From: Diphasiastrum complanatum
Taxonomy: Eukaryota; Streptophyta; Lycopodiopsida; Lycopodiales; Lycopodiaceae
Reading direction: 5' to 3'
DNA: 64,000 nt
Assembly: GCA_029204225.1 (NCBI GenBank)
Contig: CM055106.1
Span: forward strand, 50,537,325-50,601,324
Notes under the pieces: generated by a model
What the model saw: only the letters and a program-made list of their open reading frames with translations
What the model was told of the DNA's origin: nothing
The model's database searches: none
Position numbers and translations under genes: made by a program
Part shown: positions 1 through 10,884 of the stretch, in pieces
Layout: each line of letters begins with the position of its first letter
Position numbering within the stretch: position 1 is the first letter of the stretch

Positions 1-920
1 TCGAGATTTTCGTGATCGGGTACAGCTTGCCACCTATTCTGGTTCCTCTGACGGGAACTTGTTAGAGAATTGGTTTGCAAAGCTTGATACTTATTTTCAG
101 ATTTACCCTAAGGCTGATCCTCAGAAGATCCAGTTAGCCGCCTTACATTTAGATGGACGTGCTGCCACTTGGTGGCGGGTCTACCGACTTGACCCTGATC
201 GGGACGGTCTCCAGTTATGGCCTACCTTTCGTCGTGATCTTCGTCATGCTATGATTGACCCTCAGTGGCTGAGCCGCCAGCGTGATATATTCCGTAGTCT
301 TACACAGACTGGTGATCTTTCTTCCTATACAGATCAGTTTATGGACCTTTCCTACCTCTTCAGCCCACCGAGCTTATTTCTCGCTACATTGCTGGACTTC
401 GTGGTGCTCTACGATACGATGTCTCTTCTTTCCGTCCACCCACACTTGTTGAGGCCATGTCCCTTGCTAGTACTTTACAGCATAAGTACCCTGATCCTGC
501 TCCCTTTCGCTTTTCCCGCCCCCGTCCATCTCTTTCACCTCTACCATCTCCGGCCCCATCTGCCCCATCCACTGTCGTCCCGACCTCTTCTCTTACTTCT
601 CCCGCTCCTCGCCCTCCCCCTCCTCGTCCTGCTTTTGTCCGACGTTACACGTCTGCAGAGTTCGCTGACATTTAGCAGAAGCGTCTTTGCTTTCGTTGTA
701 AGAGTCCTGACCACATTGCCCGTGATTGCCGCCAGCCCCTGCCTACTTCTACTGCTGTTTTCTACCATGAGGGCACTACCCCAGATGAGTCCGATATCTA
801 CATTCATATATCTGATGAGCCTGATCTATCTCCTGAGCCTTCTACTGATTTACTTCCTGCTACTTGCCATGCTCAGCTTGCTTATGCTACCTGGACAGGG
901 TGTCCCGGTCCTCGCTCCAT
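1..920 (+). pseudogene. chromovirus gag (capsid/nucleocapsid), frameshifted
   Basis: Gag forms the virus-like particle and binds element RNA. The retrotransposon-gag core is read from base 2 to about 350, with the family-typical W residues in LENWFAKL and ATWWRVY. A frameshift near 355 moves the frame; a proline/serine-rich linker follows. After an in-frame TAG at 673-675 comes a CCHC zinc knuckle at about 690-735 (CFRCKSPDHIARDC, spacing C-x2-C-x4-H-x4-C). The reading frame enters from outside the window. Confidence 0.85.
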
Positions 921-1200
921 TCGGCTACGTGTGCGCATTACTGGTCGTGAGTATATTGCTTTAGTTGATACCGGCAGCACTCATTCCTTTATCAGCAGTT
1001 ATGTTCTCAGCCGGATACGCGCTTCACCTATTCCTGCTCCACAGCCTCTCACAGTCGAGGTTGCCAGTTCTCACTCATTTCCTAGTTCTCAGATGTTTCA
1101 GGGATTATCCTACTGCATTGGTGATTTTTCTGGACAGGCAGATCTTATATCATTCCTCTGGAGCGCTATGACCTTATCCTTGGTGCTGATTGGTTTGCTT
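921..1200 (+). pseudogene. chromovirus aspartic protease
   Basis: This is the retropepsin that cleaves the element polyprotein. The active-site motif is visible as LVDTGSTHSFIS at about 961-996, in the same frame as the zinc knuckle. A frameshift near 1155 separates it from the RT frame. Downstream, in the shifted frame, is the family-typical ILGADWF motif (about 1174-1200). It is decayed only by that single shift. Confidence 0.85.
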
Positions 1201-1202
1201 CA

Positions 1203-3200
1203 TTGGGAGCGGTTACTTTGGACCTGGCTCAGCAGACATTGACATTTGTTCATGATGCAGTGACCCACTCACTTGCTGGTATTGATTCTCAGGCAGATTT
1301 CCAGCTGATCAGCGGGAAGCAGTTTATCCGCAGCCTACCTAAGGCTCATTGTGCAGCTTTATTATGTGTTCAGCGTGCTGCAGCAGTTTCTCCAGTGACT
1401 ACCTCTCCTCCAGCAGCTGTTCCTCAGGTGATCTCTGACTTATTACATCAGTATGCATTTGTCTTTTCAGAACCTACGACGCTACCACCATTACGTGATG
1501 TGAACCACCATATTGATTTGCGTCCTGGTTTTGCTCCTCCCTCCCGGCCTCCTTACCGTATGTCTAAGTCTGAGCGTGATGAGGTTGAGCTTCAGATTAC
1601 TGCTTTACTAGATCAGGGCCTTATTGTTCCTAGTCACAGTCCTTTTGGTGCCCCTGTTCTCCTTGTCAGTAAGAAAGATGGTTCCAAACGCCTCTGCATT
1701 GATTATCGTGCCCTCAATAAGTTGACCATCCGTAACCAGTATCCTATTCCTCACATGGATGATCTCTTTGACCAGTTAGGCACCTCTCATCTTTTCTCTA
1801 AGATAGACTTACGTTCCAGCTATCACCAGATTAGGATGCATCCTTCGGACGAACACAAGACTGCGTTTCGTACCCATCTTGGTTTGTATGAGTTTTGTGT
1901 TCTTCCTTTTGGTGTTACTAATGGTCCACCTACGTTCCAGAATGTGATGAATAACATCATGCGTCCTCTCCTTGGTCGTTGTGTTTTAGTTTATTTTGAT
2001 GATATTCTTGTTTTTAGTAAGACTCTTGATGAGCATGTGTTACATCTTTCATCTGTTTTTCAATTGCTTGTTCATCACCAGTTGTTTGCTAAACTTTCTA
2101 AGTGTTCCTTTGCTGTTGTTGAGATTGAGTTTTTAGGATTTCTCATTTGTGATGGTCGTATTCGTTTGGACCCTCATAAGGTTCGGGCAGTCGCTGATTG
2201 GCCTGTTCCCACAGATGTCCACCATGTTCGTATGTTTCCTGGTCTCGCTACTCACCTTCGTCGTCCTGTTCCTCACTTTGCCACTGTGGCTGCCCCTCTT
2301 CATGCCCTTTTGAAGAAGTCTAGTGCTTTTGTTTGGACTTCTGATTGTCAATTCGCCTTTGACACTCTTCGTCGTGCTGTTGTGGAGGCCTTTGTCCTGT
2401 GTTTACCACAGTTTGATCAGAAATTTATTGTTGAGACCGATGCTAGTAATGTTGGTTTGGGTGCCTTGCTTCGTCAGTCTCAGTGTATTATTGCTTATGA
2501 GTCGCGTCGTTTACGCTCTTATGAGCAACGTTATTCTGTCCATGAGAAAGAGCTTCTTGCCATTATCTATGCTCTTAAGAAGTGGCGCCATTACCTGTAC
2601 CGTGTTCCTTTTGATATCGTTACTGATCATCAGTCCTTACGTTATCTCTTCTCCCAGCGTGATCTTAGTGATCGTCAGTTTCGTTGGTTGCAGTTTTTAC
2701 AATCTTTTGATTTTTCTATTTTGTATCGTCCTGGTCGTGCTAACACTGCTGCTGACGCATTGTCTAGACTTCCTGCTTTATTGAATACCCTTGTTGCCAC
2801 GAATCCTTCCTGGTTTGATGATCTTCCATCTGCTTATCTTACATGTTCTGATTTTCGTGATGTTTATAGTTATGCTCCACCTATGTCGTCTTCACCTCAT
2901 CAGGCTTATTCCATTGTTGACGACCGTCTTTATCATTATGGTTCTCTTTGTATTCCTAGTTCTTTGGGTATCCGTTCTCAGTTGTTGTCGGATGCTCATT
3001 CGTCCCCAGTTGGGGGTCATTTTGGTTTTCAGAAGTCTTATGCTCATCTTAAGGATCATTTCTATTGGCCATCCCTTAGGAAAGAGCTTGTTGTACTTAT
3101 TCGTACCTGTCCTTTCTGCTTACGTAATAAGTACTCCCGTGCTAAGTCCGCTGGTTTGCTTCAAAGTTGGCCTATTCCTCACCGCCAGTGGACTGATACA
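1203..3200 (+). CDS. chromovirus reverse transcriptase-RNase H (open part of pol)
   Basis: A continuous open frame encodes RT and RNase H, which copy element RNA to DNA. RT landmarks, by residue from base 1203: a KKDGSKRLCIDYRALNK block near 158-174, a KIDLRSSYHQIR block near 200, LPFGVTNGPPTFQ near 236, and the catalytic YFDDILVFSK at about 264. The RNase H active-site TDASN is at about 412, with the DHQSLRYL block further on. The integrase HHCC zinc domain begins near base 2990 in the same frame. A short deletion-like disturbance at about 2220-2275 alters the RT thumb. The first ATG is not a true start, because pol is translated as part of a longer polyprotein. The frame reads on into foreign DNA after 3203. 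Confidence 0.9.
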
Positions 3201-4255
3201 ACACAGTCTGGACACTCTGCATGGTATTGGTTCTTAACTTTACAATCAACCATGAAGTGGCCAGTTTCACCACAAATAAAACAATGGTTGCTCATTGGTC
3301 CTATGGCAATAGCATAACCATCTTGGATGGCTAGCTGTGCTGGATTTTCCGGTGGTGTGGAATACTCATCCCGTTTGCGCGAGCATGAGTTGTCGGTGTG
3401 ATTCATCATTGGCCTTCCCCGCACCCGTCGTGGTCACGATTCATGTATGGTGGTAGTTGACAGGTTCTCGAAACAGGCACATCGTCCGCAGTACTATCAC
3501 AGCAGAGCAGTGTGCACGCTTGTTCCTTTCAGAGATATTTCGCCTACATGGGTTTCCTCGTACTATCCTTTCTGATCGAGATAGTAAGTTTACATCATTG
3601 TTCTGGACAGAGCTTATCGTATATTGGATGTACAGCTTTTTATGGGGTCTGCTTATCATTCTACTTTTGATGGGCAGTCTGAGGTCCTTAACAGGATCCT
3701 TGAGGATTATTTGCGCCATTTTGTTACTCCTTCAGGGAAGGATTGGGATCAGCACTTATGTTTGGCAGAGTATAGCTATAACAGCTTTGTTAGTACCAGC
3801 ACCTGGCGTTGCACCATTTTTATTATCTCATGGTTATGCACCTCTTTTACCTGGTATTCCTCTTCCTCCCGAGGATACACCTGTGACACTGTCTTCATTT
3901 CTATCAGGTGCTCGCGAGCTTATTCTCCAGGCCAGTTCCCATTTGCGCAGGTCCAGCAGCGTTATCAGGCTTCAGTTGATCGTCATCGACATCATGTTGA
4001 GTTTCATGTTGGTGATATGGTATATCTACGCCTACGGTTTGCACGTCATCATTTTATTCAGGGCCATGCTTCTACTGAGAAGCTTGCACCATGTTATTAT
4101 GGGCCTTATTGTATATTGGAGGTTCTTAGTCCAGTTACATATCGTCTTCAGCTTCCTGCTTCCACACGTGCCTGTGATATATTCCATGTCAGTTTATTAC
4201 GTGCTGCTATTGAGGATGATGCTCCTCGTGATGCTGAGTTTCCTACTGCACTGTG
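2990..4255 (+). pseudogene. chromovirus integrase, interrupted and frameshifted
   Basis: Integrase inserts element DNA into the host genome. The zinc-binding region (HFGFQKSYAHLKDHFYWP, then CPFC) is at 3000-3120. The core resumes after a foreign insert at about 3400. The three catalytic acidic residues are all still present: D in VVVDRFSK (about 3450), D in LSDRDSKF (about 3570) and E in FDGQSEVLNR (about 3670). At least three frameshifts switch the frame between 3600 and 3950. The C-terminal GPY-like stretch (YGPYCILEVLSPVTYRL) is at about 4096-4147. Confidence 0.88.
3204..3400 (-). mobile_element. antisense gag zinc-knuckle fragment inserted in integrase
   Basis: About 195 bp interrupts the integrase exactly between TDTT and the [10 protein letters not shown] block that normally follow each other closely. 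On the minus strand the insert is open and encodes CFICGETGHFMVDC, a C-x2-C-x4-H-x4-C knuckle, followed after a short QY-containing linker by a second C-x2-C pair. That double-knuckle layout resembles the gag at 61.2-61.4 kb, so it is probably a scrap of another gypsy gag. No target duplication or LTR is visible at its borders, which fits template switching or repair filler rather than ordinary integration. Confidence 0.75.
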
Positions 4256-4489
4256 CGTTTGCATCATAGTCGACGTCGCCGGCAGATTCAGTTCCTAGTC
4301 CAGTGGGATGGTCGTCCTGTTGAGGAGGCCACATGGGAGCCTATTGATGTCTTTTATCATACACCGTCACTTGCGGATCAGGCTCGTGCTCTTGCCGCAC
4401 TTGTTGATTCCTCTACATCAGCTGTTGCTCCAGTTGTTACTACACCAGATGCTGTTCCAGTTGATCCTCCAGGGCTTGCTGTTACTTGA
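4253..4489 (+). pseudogene. chromodomain at integrase C-terminus
   Basis: The frame contains IQFLVQWDGRPVEEATWEP, the aromatic-rich core of the chromodomain that chromoviral integrases use to recognise chromatin marks and choose insertion sites. It lies after the integrase GPY-like region and is followed by an Ala/Val/Pro-rich tail ending at a TGA at 4489. It is in a different frame from the preceding integrase segment, so it is separated by a frameshift. Confidence 0.85.
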
Positions 4490-4534
4490 TCCAGTCCTTT
4501 ATGGCAGTTGGGTCTTATTTTTGTGTCGGGGAGA

Positions 4535-4960
4535 GTTATGGACTCGGCTCATTACATTCGCCATGTCCATTTACATTTACTTTACTTTATGCATAAGCAG
4601 GCTTTGGGCCCTTTTTTATTCATTATTTGACATTTAGACTATATGGTTGGCCTTGGGCCCTATTATTGACATTTAGACCATATTATTGGCCTTGGGCCCT
4701 ATGATTCACTATATTGGTTATTTGGTCATATTACTGAGAGTGGGGGCCTTCTTGGAGGGCGCACTATTTTCCCTCTCAGTTTGGCCCTAGCCACTGGAAG
4801 CTTCCTTTTAGGGCTTCCTCTTGGCTATAAGTAGGGATTCTGTGTCATTTGTTACTTGGCTTATGATATGATCTCCTTCTTTAGTCTCTTTAAGCTTTCT
4901 CTCTCCTGCTTTCTAGGGTTTATGTGATGCTTTCATAGACTAAATCTAGATCAGCTGTGG
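4535..4960 (+). repeat. probable 3' LTR of the chromovirus, with short internal repeats
   Basis: It follows a purine tract (GGGGAGAG at about 4529). It contains a repeated TTGGCCTTGGGCCCTAT motif at about 4649, 4689 and (degenerate) 4600, a TATA-like GGCTATAAGTAGGG at about 4831-4845, then a pyrimidine-rich stretch typical of R/U5. There is no second LTR in the window, so the ends are approximate. Confidence 0.55.
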
Positions 4961-4972
4961 CTACGTTCATAA

Positions 4973-5371
4973 CTAGGTAGATTGAGAAGAGTCTTCAATT
5001 TTGACAGCCGCAACCTCGATTTCGACAGCCGCAACTTCCTTCTTGAGTTCTTCAAAGGACATATCTAGCTTCTGCAGGTGCATTTGCACGGCTAAAATCA
5101 TCATAGATTCCTGAGAAGCTAGTTTTTCTCGATGGTTGTTCAGGTATTGAAATATTCTTTCTTGATTTGCACGAAGAACAGAGATCATGAAGGATGGGGG
5201 CAAAAGTGCTTCTGGATTATTTGAATCTGGATTATTTGGAGTCAACAGTAGAGCTAAAGTAAGTTCACTATCACCAAGAATTTGATGGAGAGATAGGAAC
5301 TGCAACAGGGTTAGGAGTAAGAGTTGAGAGAGAGATTTGTTTTTGAGTGATACTTGAACAGCCAACTGCAA
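4973..5371 (-). CDS. hypothetical protein, 132 aa, coiled-coil C-terminus
   Basis: An open frame of unknown family. The N-terminal third is leucine-rich. The C-terminal half (about residues 60-130) is a charged heptad-like helix with LEELKKEV-type spacing and a short repeat (VAAVEIE, VAAVKIE). No recognisable domain, no intron evidence and no neighbour that explains it. It may be a transposon-derived scrap. Codon use is plausible, but coding status is unproven. Confidence 0.25.
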   Translation of the reverse strand: MQLAVQVSLKNKSLSQLLLLTLLQFLSLHQILGDSELTLALLLTPNNPDSNNPEALLPPSFMISVLRANQERIFQYLNNHREKLASQESMMILAVQMHLQKLDMSFEELKKEVAAVEIEVAAVKIEDSSQST

Positions 5372-5615
5372 GGTGACTTTAACTGTAAAGCAAGTGGGAT
5401 GACAATAGTCTCCAAATGCTTTTGAAGCTTTGTGCGTGCATGTGTGTAATGATGTTTGGAATATCAGTTAAGACAAATGTTGGTGAGTTTCTCCCAGAAA
5501 TAGAATGGACACATTTTTGCACATTGGCATTGCAAACCGAATTTCCATGACCTGCAGCTGAATTTGTTCAAGTTTGAGCCTTCAGAAGCTATGCTTATAT
5601 GGAGAGATCATAGAG
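5372..5615. other. no feature recognised
   Basis: AT-rich sequence between the small minus-strand frame and the GGTACC array. I see no coding or repeat signal. Confidence 0.5.
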
Positions 5616-5637
5616 TTTTGGTACAGAATGTACCATA

Positions 5638-5718
5638 GATCCAGCGGTACCAGGATCCGCGGATCCCGGTACCGCGGATCCACTTTGGTACCACGGATCC
5701 ATACTGATCCGCGGTACC
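5638..5718. repeat. left GGTACC/GGATCC palindrome array
   Basis: Within 80 bp there are four GGTACC and five GGATCC/GATCCGCGG-type palindromes, many overlapping as GGTACCGCGGATCC. Such density of 6-bp palindromes is far beyond chance in this AT-rich DNA. Confidence 0.8.
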
Positions 5719-5920
5719 AAAATATTTAATATTTTTAATATTTAATATATTAATATATTTGTTTTTACCCTAATTCCCCCCCAGCTCGCTTCATCTCTCT
5801 CCCTGCCCATCGCGCTGCTGTCCGCCCTCTTCCTACTGTCCACGCCCTCTCTGCTATCCACGCACTCCTTGCTATCACACTGTATTTGCGTTGCACAGAT
5901 CGTTTCCGCCCCTGCTACTG

Positions 5921-6232
5921 CTACTTCGGCCATTGCTGTGGATTTTCCAGCCTTCCACCTCCTATCGCACTCACGATCATCTCTGCCTTTTTTCCCCAGT
6001 TCCCTCTATAGAAATGGTGCATTCCAACCTTGCCGATCTGTGGGGTGAGGTGGACAATGTCAGGCGGGGCAGGGGCGGGGATCTGCAGCTCTGGGTGTCT
6101 CTGCCGAGTTTGTCGCAGCATCTTTGCAATGTTTGCCTCTTGCTTCCGATGCCTTTTGTTGTGCCTTCGGAGATCTTCCTCGAGCTTCCTCCTGGCTTCG
6201 CCCTCAGGCCTCGGTGGTATGTGCTCCGCCAT
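5921..6232 (-). CDS. hypothetical protein, 103 aa, basic
   Basis: This minus-strand frame inside the GGTACC-bounded region starts MAEHIPPRPEGEARRKLEED and is Arg/Lys/Glu-rich in residues 10-50 (a likely helix), then Pro-rich. It looks more protein-like than the Leu/Ser-rich frames opposite it. I recognise no family. It could be a captured host gene piece, or chance. Confidence 0.22.
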   Translation of the reverse strand: MAEHIPPRPEGEARRKLEEDLRRHNKRHRKQEANIAKMLRQTRQRHPELQIPAPAPPDIVHLTPQIGKVGMHHFYRGNWGKKAEMIVSAIGGGRLENPQQWPK

Positions 6233-6244
6233 CTCACGACACCC

Positions 6245-6430
6245 TGTTTCTCAAACTGGCTCTCACTGGCTCTCTCACAGCCTCCCTCTCACAGCCTCCC
6301 TCTCACTGGGTCTGTGACAGCCTCTCACAATGACTCTCTCTCACAGCCTCTCACTGGCTCTCTCTCACAGCCTCTCACAATGCCTCTTACAGCCTCTCTC
6401 TCACAGCCTCTCACTGGCTCTCTCTCAGCC
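6245..6430 (+). repeat. CTCTCACAGCCTC minisatellite
   Basis: Imperfect tandem units of roughly 20-45 bp built from CTCTCACAGCCTCTCACTGG and variants, about eight copies of the core. This makes the serine/leucine-rich translations in all plus frames meaningless. Confidence 0.85.
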
Positions 6431-6506
6431 TCGTGAGTGCCTATTTAACCCCACAGCCTGTTTCCCCATGTGCAGTTGTTGATGATCCCTCCATGTGCCC
6501 TTGTAC

Positions 6507-6755
6507 CTGCCCCCATTTGTTGCTCCCCCACGTGCTGCACTCCCATAGGCCCCATGGCCTGCTCCCCCACTGTGCCCATGTGCTACCGTACCTGCCCCAT
6601 GTATTGCTCCCCCACATGCTGCACTCCGATTGGGTCCGTGGTCTGCTCCCCTACAGTGCCGATGTGACGGTGTACCTGTCCGGATTTGCTGCTCCCCCAC
6701 ATGCTGCACTCCCATTGACCCCAAGGTCTGCTCCCCCACAGTGCCCCCTATACAG
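6507..6755 (+). repeat. 84-bp tandem repeat, three copies
   Basis: Units start at about 6507, 6592 and 6676. Each has a CTGCCCC-type start, then TTGCTCCCCCACATGCTGCA, an ATTGGG/ATAGGCCCC variant block, GCTCCCCCACAGTGCC and a TGTAC end. A partial unit may precede at about 6462. Confidence 0.85.
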
Positions 6756-6884
6756 TCCCCCCTTTTTTCTAAACCCCAACCCTTTTTTTTTTTCTGAATT
6801 TTTTACCCTAATTTACCCTAGTAAAAGGGGTTTTTATTAGAAAATAAAAAAAAATAATAATAAAAAATATTATTATTATGGTGC

Positions 6885-6985
6885 CGCCCTGGTACCGCGG
6901 GTCTGAGTGCGGCACCATAATGGCGGTACCACCACTATGGTACCGGCGGTACCATAATGGCGGTACCATGGGGTACTATGGAATG
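6885..6985. repeat. right GGTACC array
   Basis: Five GGTACC sites in 80 bp, with CACCATAATGGCGGTACC repeated three times in variants. It pairs with the array at 5638-5718 as the other edge of the putative element. Confidence 0.75.
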
Positions 6986-6999
6986 TACTGTGTTTTGTA

Positions 7000-9228
7000 C
7001 GTATGTTCCATATGTACCCATCCCATATGCTATGGAGCTATGGGAGAGACATGAATAGTTATGGGGAAACTCATTCCCCAAATCCATGTTTCCCGTCTTG
7101 GGGAAGCATTTCTTAAATATGTTATGCAGGTTTCAAAAACATTTCCTCCAATCAAGGAAACATCTGAGAAAATAAATTTCCTCATACTACAAGGTGAAAA
7201 GCTCTTTTTTACTCTGAAATGCTTGGTTTTTGGCGAATTTGAATTATTTTTCATTTATTTCCTCTCCTTAGTTTCACTCTTCCTCCTGAGTCCTATGTAT
7301 AGTTCTCTCCAAATCATTCAGTGCATCTATTTTTGATGATACTGATTGGAGTGATTAAGTATTTCTGCATTCCCCATATCTTGCTTCACGTTTCCCGTTT
7401 CCCAAGGGGTCTATGTTTCCCACTTGTGGAACATTTTTCAGAACTAATGATATATGGCATGGAACTTCTGAGAAACTTCTATGCTGGAGCATAGTGAATA
7501 ATATACCCTTCTATACTGATCTCTTTGGTGGTGCAATTCTCTGATTTCTAGCAGGTATTTGAGATTCTTACCAGACCTTTTCATAAGGTTTCTGTACAGA
7601 CTGATGTGATTTTCTGAGAGCAATTTAAGTTGCCAGGTGAGCGGCTGGGCCACCTTCCCACCCAAAGAGTGACAAGACGAACCCACCTTATATGACTTTT
7701 CAAAAACCTAATAAGAGCGGACATCTGTGTTACTGCATTTTGGAAGCTCCTCATTGGCACCTTTTTAAGCAAGATCTTGCAACCTAGAAGTGCAGACAAG
7801 GGGACTTAATTGAAGGGTGTACAAACTTGGTTTTTCAGGAATTCTGCCATGCTCCCATATTTTATGTACCTAGTAAACTACCTTGATTCCTGGAGGCTTT
7901 ATAAGTGCTGCCCCTGTATCTTCAATGAGCAATTGCAGGACCTCATTGCCCTCTCAAACCCCTAAAAAGCTCATGTTTTTTTATCAGATTATAGAAATTA
8001 GCATTGATAAGAATCGTTCGTTTTGAACCATAATCAAGCATTACAACACATGTTTTCCCCCGATCTCTGCTTGTGGATACAAACTTCACGAGATACAACA
8101 TATGCAGCAGTACTTTTTCCATCTTATGGTTTTGGCTTGTTATTATAGGCAAGTCTAAGTTTCATATCTTGGAGGGCTTTCACTTAATAGATACCTGACG
8201 GCTATCAGTCGAGTTTTCACTTACAGGACATTTCACAAATTCTGCAGGCTTCTTCTTTGATTTGCAGACTATCTCTCTTGGTTGGATTCAGGTTTTCGCC
8301 ACTCTAGCAGTGGTAAGAGGACCTTTGTCTGATCATAATATTAAGCAGTTTGATGAAACTCTTTGCATTCCGTTTGAACCTTTTACTTCTGAGAACATAT
8401 CATTGCTGATGGCTGAATGTCTATTAGACCAAGCAGTTCATATGAGAAGTAGTCACACAATCATGGAAGGCTGCTAGCTCTCATTGTTGTCTCGGCTAGA
8501 GGACCAAGAGAGCTACTGAAAATTGTGGATTCCGATTATCTTTTGGCCTTTAAGGCTTAATACAGTCCTGTTCTTATCTTTTTTGAGCAATTCACCATTG
8601 TTTTATATGGACTCATTGCTCATAAAGATATTCTTATTGAAGTGAAGCCACAAGATTAGCTCCAATGTAAAAGGATGGTAGCATATCAAAAGCCAAATTT
8701 GTAAGCTAAGGAAGCTATCACACAATTGACTATACTATGAACCTTCTATGATAAAGAAGTAAGTATTACTAAAAGCGGCAATGCGGCAAACATTTAAAGT
8801 TCACCTTGTAATAGTACCAAAAAAGTGACGATGCTGCAGACCATTACATAAATATCAACTCCATGTGCACCGTCCAATTTCTAGCATCTCTCCCATAATC
8901 CTAGCATCTCTCCCATAATAAGTGGCGAAACTCATTGCCTGTTCAAAGAATCTCTTAATCCCAAGGATTGAAATTGAGACTTTCTAGCCAAAGGGATTGA
9001 CTTAAATAATTTCTTCATCCACTTTGATGTTGGCCATAAGAAGGCTGATATATCTAAAGGGATCCTCAACCTCCAAATTTACATGCTTGTATGAAGGTAG
9101 ACAGTTAAGGAGCAAAATAACAATTTTCCAAGAGACTTTCTTTTCCTCCAACATATTTTTCAGCATATGTATGCGTTTTTCAGTTCCTTTTGTTTTCTTA
9201 ACCGCATTATAAGGGGGTTGTGATCAGC
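7000..9228. other. unassigned intergenic DNA
   Basis: Only short open frames occur (for example 7061-7336 plus and 8262-8477 plus), none with a recognisable motif. A 20-bp unit CCTAGCATCTCTCCCATAAT occurs twice in tandem at about 8880-8920. It is probably old transposon or intergenic sequence. Confidence 0.5.
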
Positions 9229-9239
9229 GTGGGGGGGGG

Positions 9240-9293
<54 letters not shown>
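9229..9293 (+). repeat. (G)n(GA)n microsatellite
   Basis: A run of 12 G followed by about 26 GA units. It makes the Arg-Glu repeat in the overlapping frame an artefact. Confidence 0.95.
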
Positions 9294-9294
<1 letters not shown>

Positions 9295-9739
9295 GTGCTG
9301 CAACTTCTCGTGAGATTCAAGAGCATTGGATTCAAAGGAGAGAATCTAGAATTTGTAGTCAATAGACAGTGGGAATTTAAGAATATCGTTCATCACATAG
9401 AATGTCATAGAGAGACTTAGCTAGTTAAGGACATGGAATTACCATAGCGCTTTGTACTGTACTGACTGCAGTCAAAATATCTCATGATTACCATACAGGT
9501 TTTTGGAACATATTATATTGGTACTGCCCTTGGCGATCTTCAGGGTAAACATGGATCGTACTCTTTTTATATGTCTACTGTGGTAGGGCGATTGGTAAGC
9601 TTTCAAAGATGTGTACTTTGAGAATCCCTATTTCAATGCAGTATACTCATTTTATGAACGAAAGCTTTGAGGCTTTGAAATATTTTGTCTATTGTGCCCG
9701 TACTAAACATAATCAATCCAAACAAATCGTATTTTTTTC

Positions 9740-10490
9740 AGATGGATGGTAACGTTACTGTAGGAGTATTTTACTAGGACAATAGATTGATTGCTTTTGA
9801 GAGCAAATAATTGGACCCAACTAGGTGTAGATATTCTACAGATTAGAAGGAAATTTTTGTGGTCATTCACACTTTAAAGATTTGAAACAATATTTGTATG
9901 GATCCATGTTTATTGTGATGAGGGATCATCAGTCCCTTATATATATCAATGATGTTGTGGACCTGAGAGGCCATAAGGTTAGGTAGCTGAGGAAAGCATT
10001 AGAATGGCTCAAGATTGAGCGCTACTCTATGTCAACCGAAGTCGTTCCCTTCAAGAATTTGAGGTCAGAGATTGGGTATCTCCCAAAATATTCTAAGATA
10101 CTACGAAAGGGGGAATGCGCAAAACTATCTCTTTGATATGGTAGTCCTTACAAGATTGTAAAAATAGTCAATCGTTTTGCTTATCGACTAGATCTTCCAA
10201 AAGGGAGTAAAGCTTATTTTGTATTCCATGTCAATCACATAAAAGAGCGACTGGGTGGAAGTGATAACCTTATCTCAAAAGGTGAACTAGTTTTTTTAGA
10301 TTTTGCATCCTTTGTACTCACGAAACTAGAGGAAGTTGTTGATTTGGAATGTTATTAGTTGAGAAATTATTTGGTTTTTAAACATTTGATTCGTTGGAAA
10401 GGTAAGTTTGATGAGGACATCTGGGAGAAAAAGGTTGTCTTGATAGTTAAATTCCTGAGGTTCCTCCCTTGAGAAGGAATTTCTTTATTG
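9740..10490 (+). pseudogene. decayed chromovirus RNase H and integrase C-terminus
   Basis: With many stops, 9770-10010 reads as a gypsy RNase H (RLIAFESK, then a DHQSL block at about 9927-9941). It then jumps to an integrase C-terminus at about 10090-10250 (GSPYKIVKIVNRFAYRLDLP, then FHVNHIKERLG) and a chromodomain remnant at 10375-10420 (LIRWKGKFDEDIWE). RT, the integrase core and everything upstream of RNase H are missing, so a large internal deletion precedes further point decay. It differs in sequence from the chromovirus at 1-4.5 kb. Confidence 0.75.
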
Positions 10491-10498
10491 GGAGGGAA

Positions 10499-10884
10499 TG
10501 TTATGTATCATAATAATTCAGTTGAGGTGACAATCTTAGTAAGAGACGGAATGTTGGTCTGATGTTGTCGACGTTCTTGGTGCCTCGTGTCATCACTTCA
10601 AGTTGCCTCGTGTCACAGAGCTAAGCGTGGGGTGGGACCCACTTGTATTATGTATATAAAGGTGGGAAAGCCCTTTACCATGCATTCAATCTACCTGAAA
10701 GCTGGTGGATGATACGAGCATGTGCATAGTCAGGATGTATCTCTAGCCGTGTAGATGGTGCCAAAGCGCAATGGTCAGTGATATTGGACATTAGTTGTTG
10801 TTCGAGGCTTGATCAGGCCAGACTCGATGCACGAGCGTGAGTTGGTCGTGACTTAATAGATGGGCAGTAAGTGAGCATTTGTCA
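10499..10884 (+). repeat. probable 3' LTR of the decayed chromovirus
   Basis: It starts TGTTATGTATCA immediately after the purine tract GGGAGGGAA (10490-10498). A TATA-like TATGTATATAAAGG lies near 10645. The 3' limit is a guess at a TTGTCA near 10884, as no partner LTR is in the window. Confidence 0.55.

Larger units (their letters stand above)
1..4960 (+). mobile_element. Ty3/gypsy chromovirus, 5' end outside window
   Basis: Domains read in order on the plus strand: gag with zinc knuckle, aspartic protease, reverse transcriptase, RNase H, integrase, then a chromodomain at the very C-terminus. That order (RT-RNase H before integrase) is Ty3/gypsy, and the terminal chromodomain makes it a chromovirus. 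The 5' LTR and start of gag lie before base 1. Several frameshifts, one stop near 674 and a ~195-bp foreign insert in integrase mean it cannot make its proteins. The RT-RNase H frame is still open for over 650 codons, so this is one of the younger gypsy copies here. Confidence 0.93.
5615..7000. mobile_element. possible DNA transposon bounded by GGTACC-rich arrays
   Basis: Both ends carry dense arrays of GGTACC with GGATCC/CGCGGATCC (5640-5718) or GGCGGTACC (6888-6970). Each array is followed inward by an extreme AT-rich tract (5718-5760; 6838-6880) and then a GC/pyrimidine-rich core. Near the outer edges are similar motifs in opposite orientation (GTACATTCTGTACC-like on one side, GGAATGTACTGTG on the other). 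This symmetry recalls the subterminal repeats of CACTA-type elements, but no clean terminal inverted repeat or target duplication was found and no transposase is present. Confidence 0.35.

Noticed and set aside
9220-9420. Arg-Glu repeat protein
   Set aside because: Translation of a GA microsatellite.
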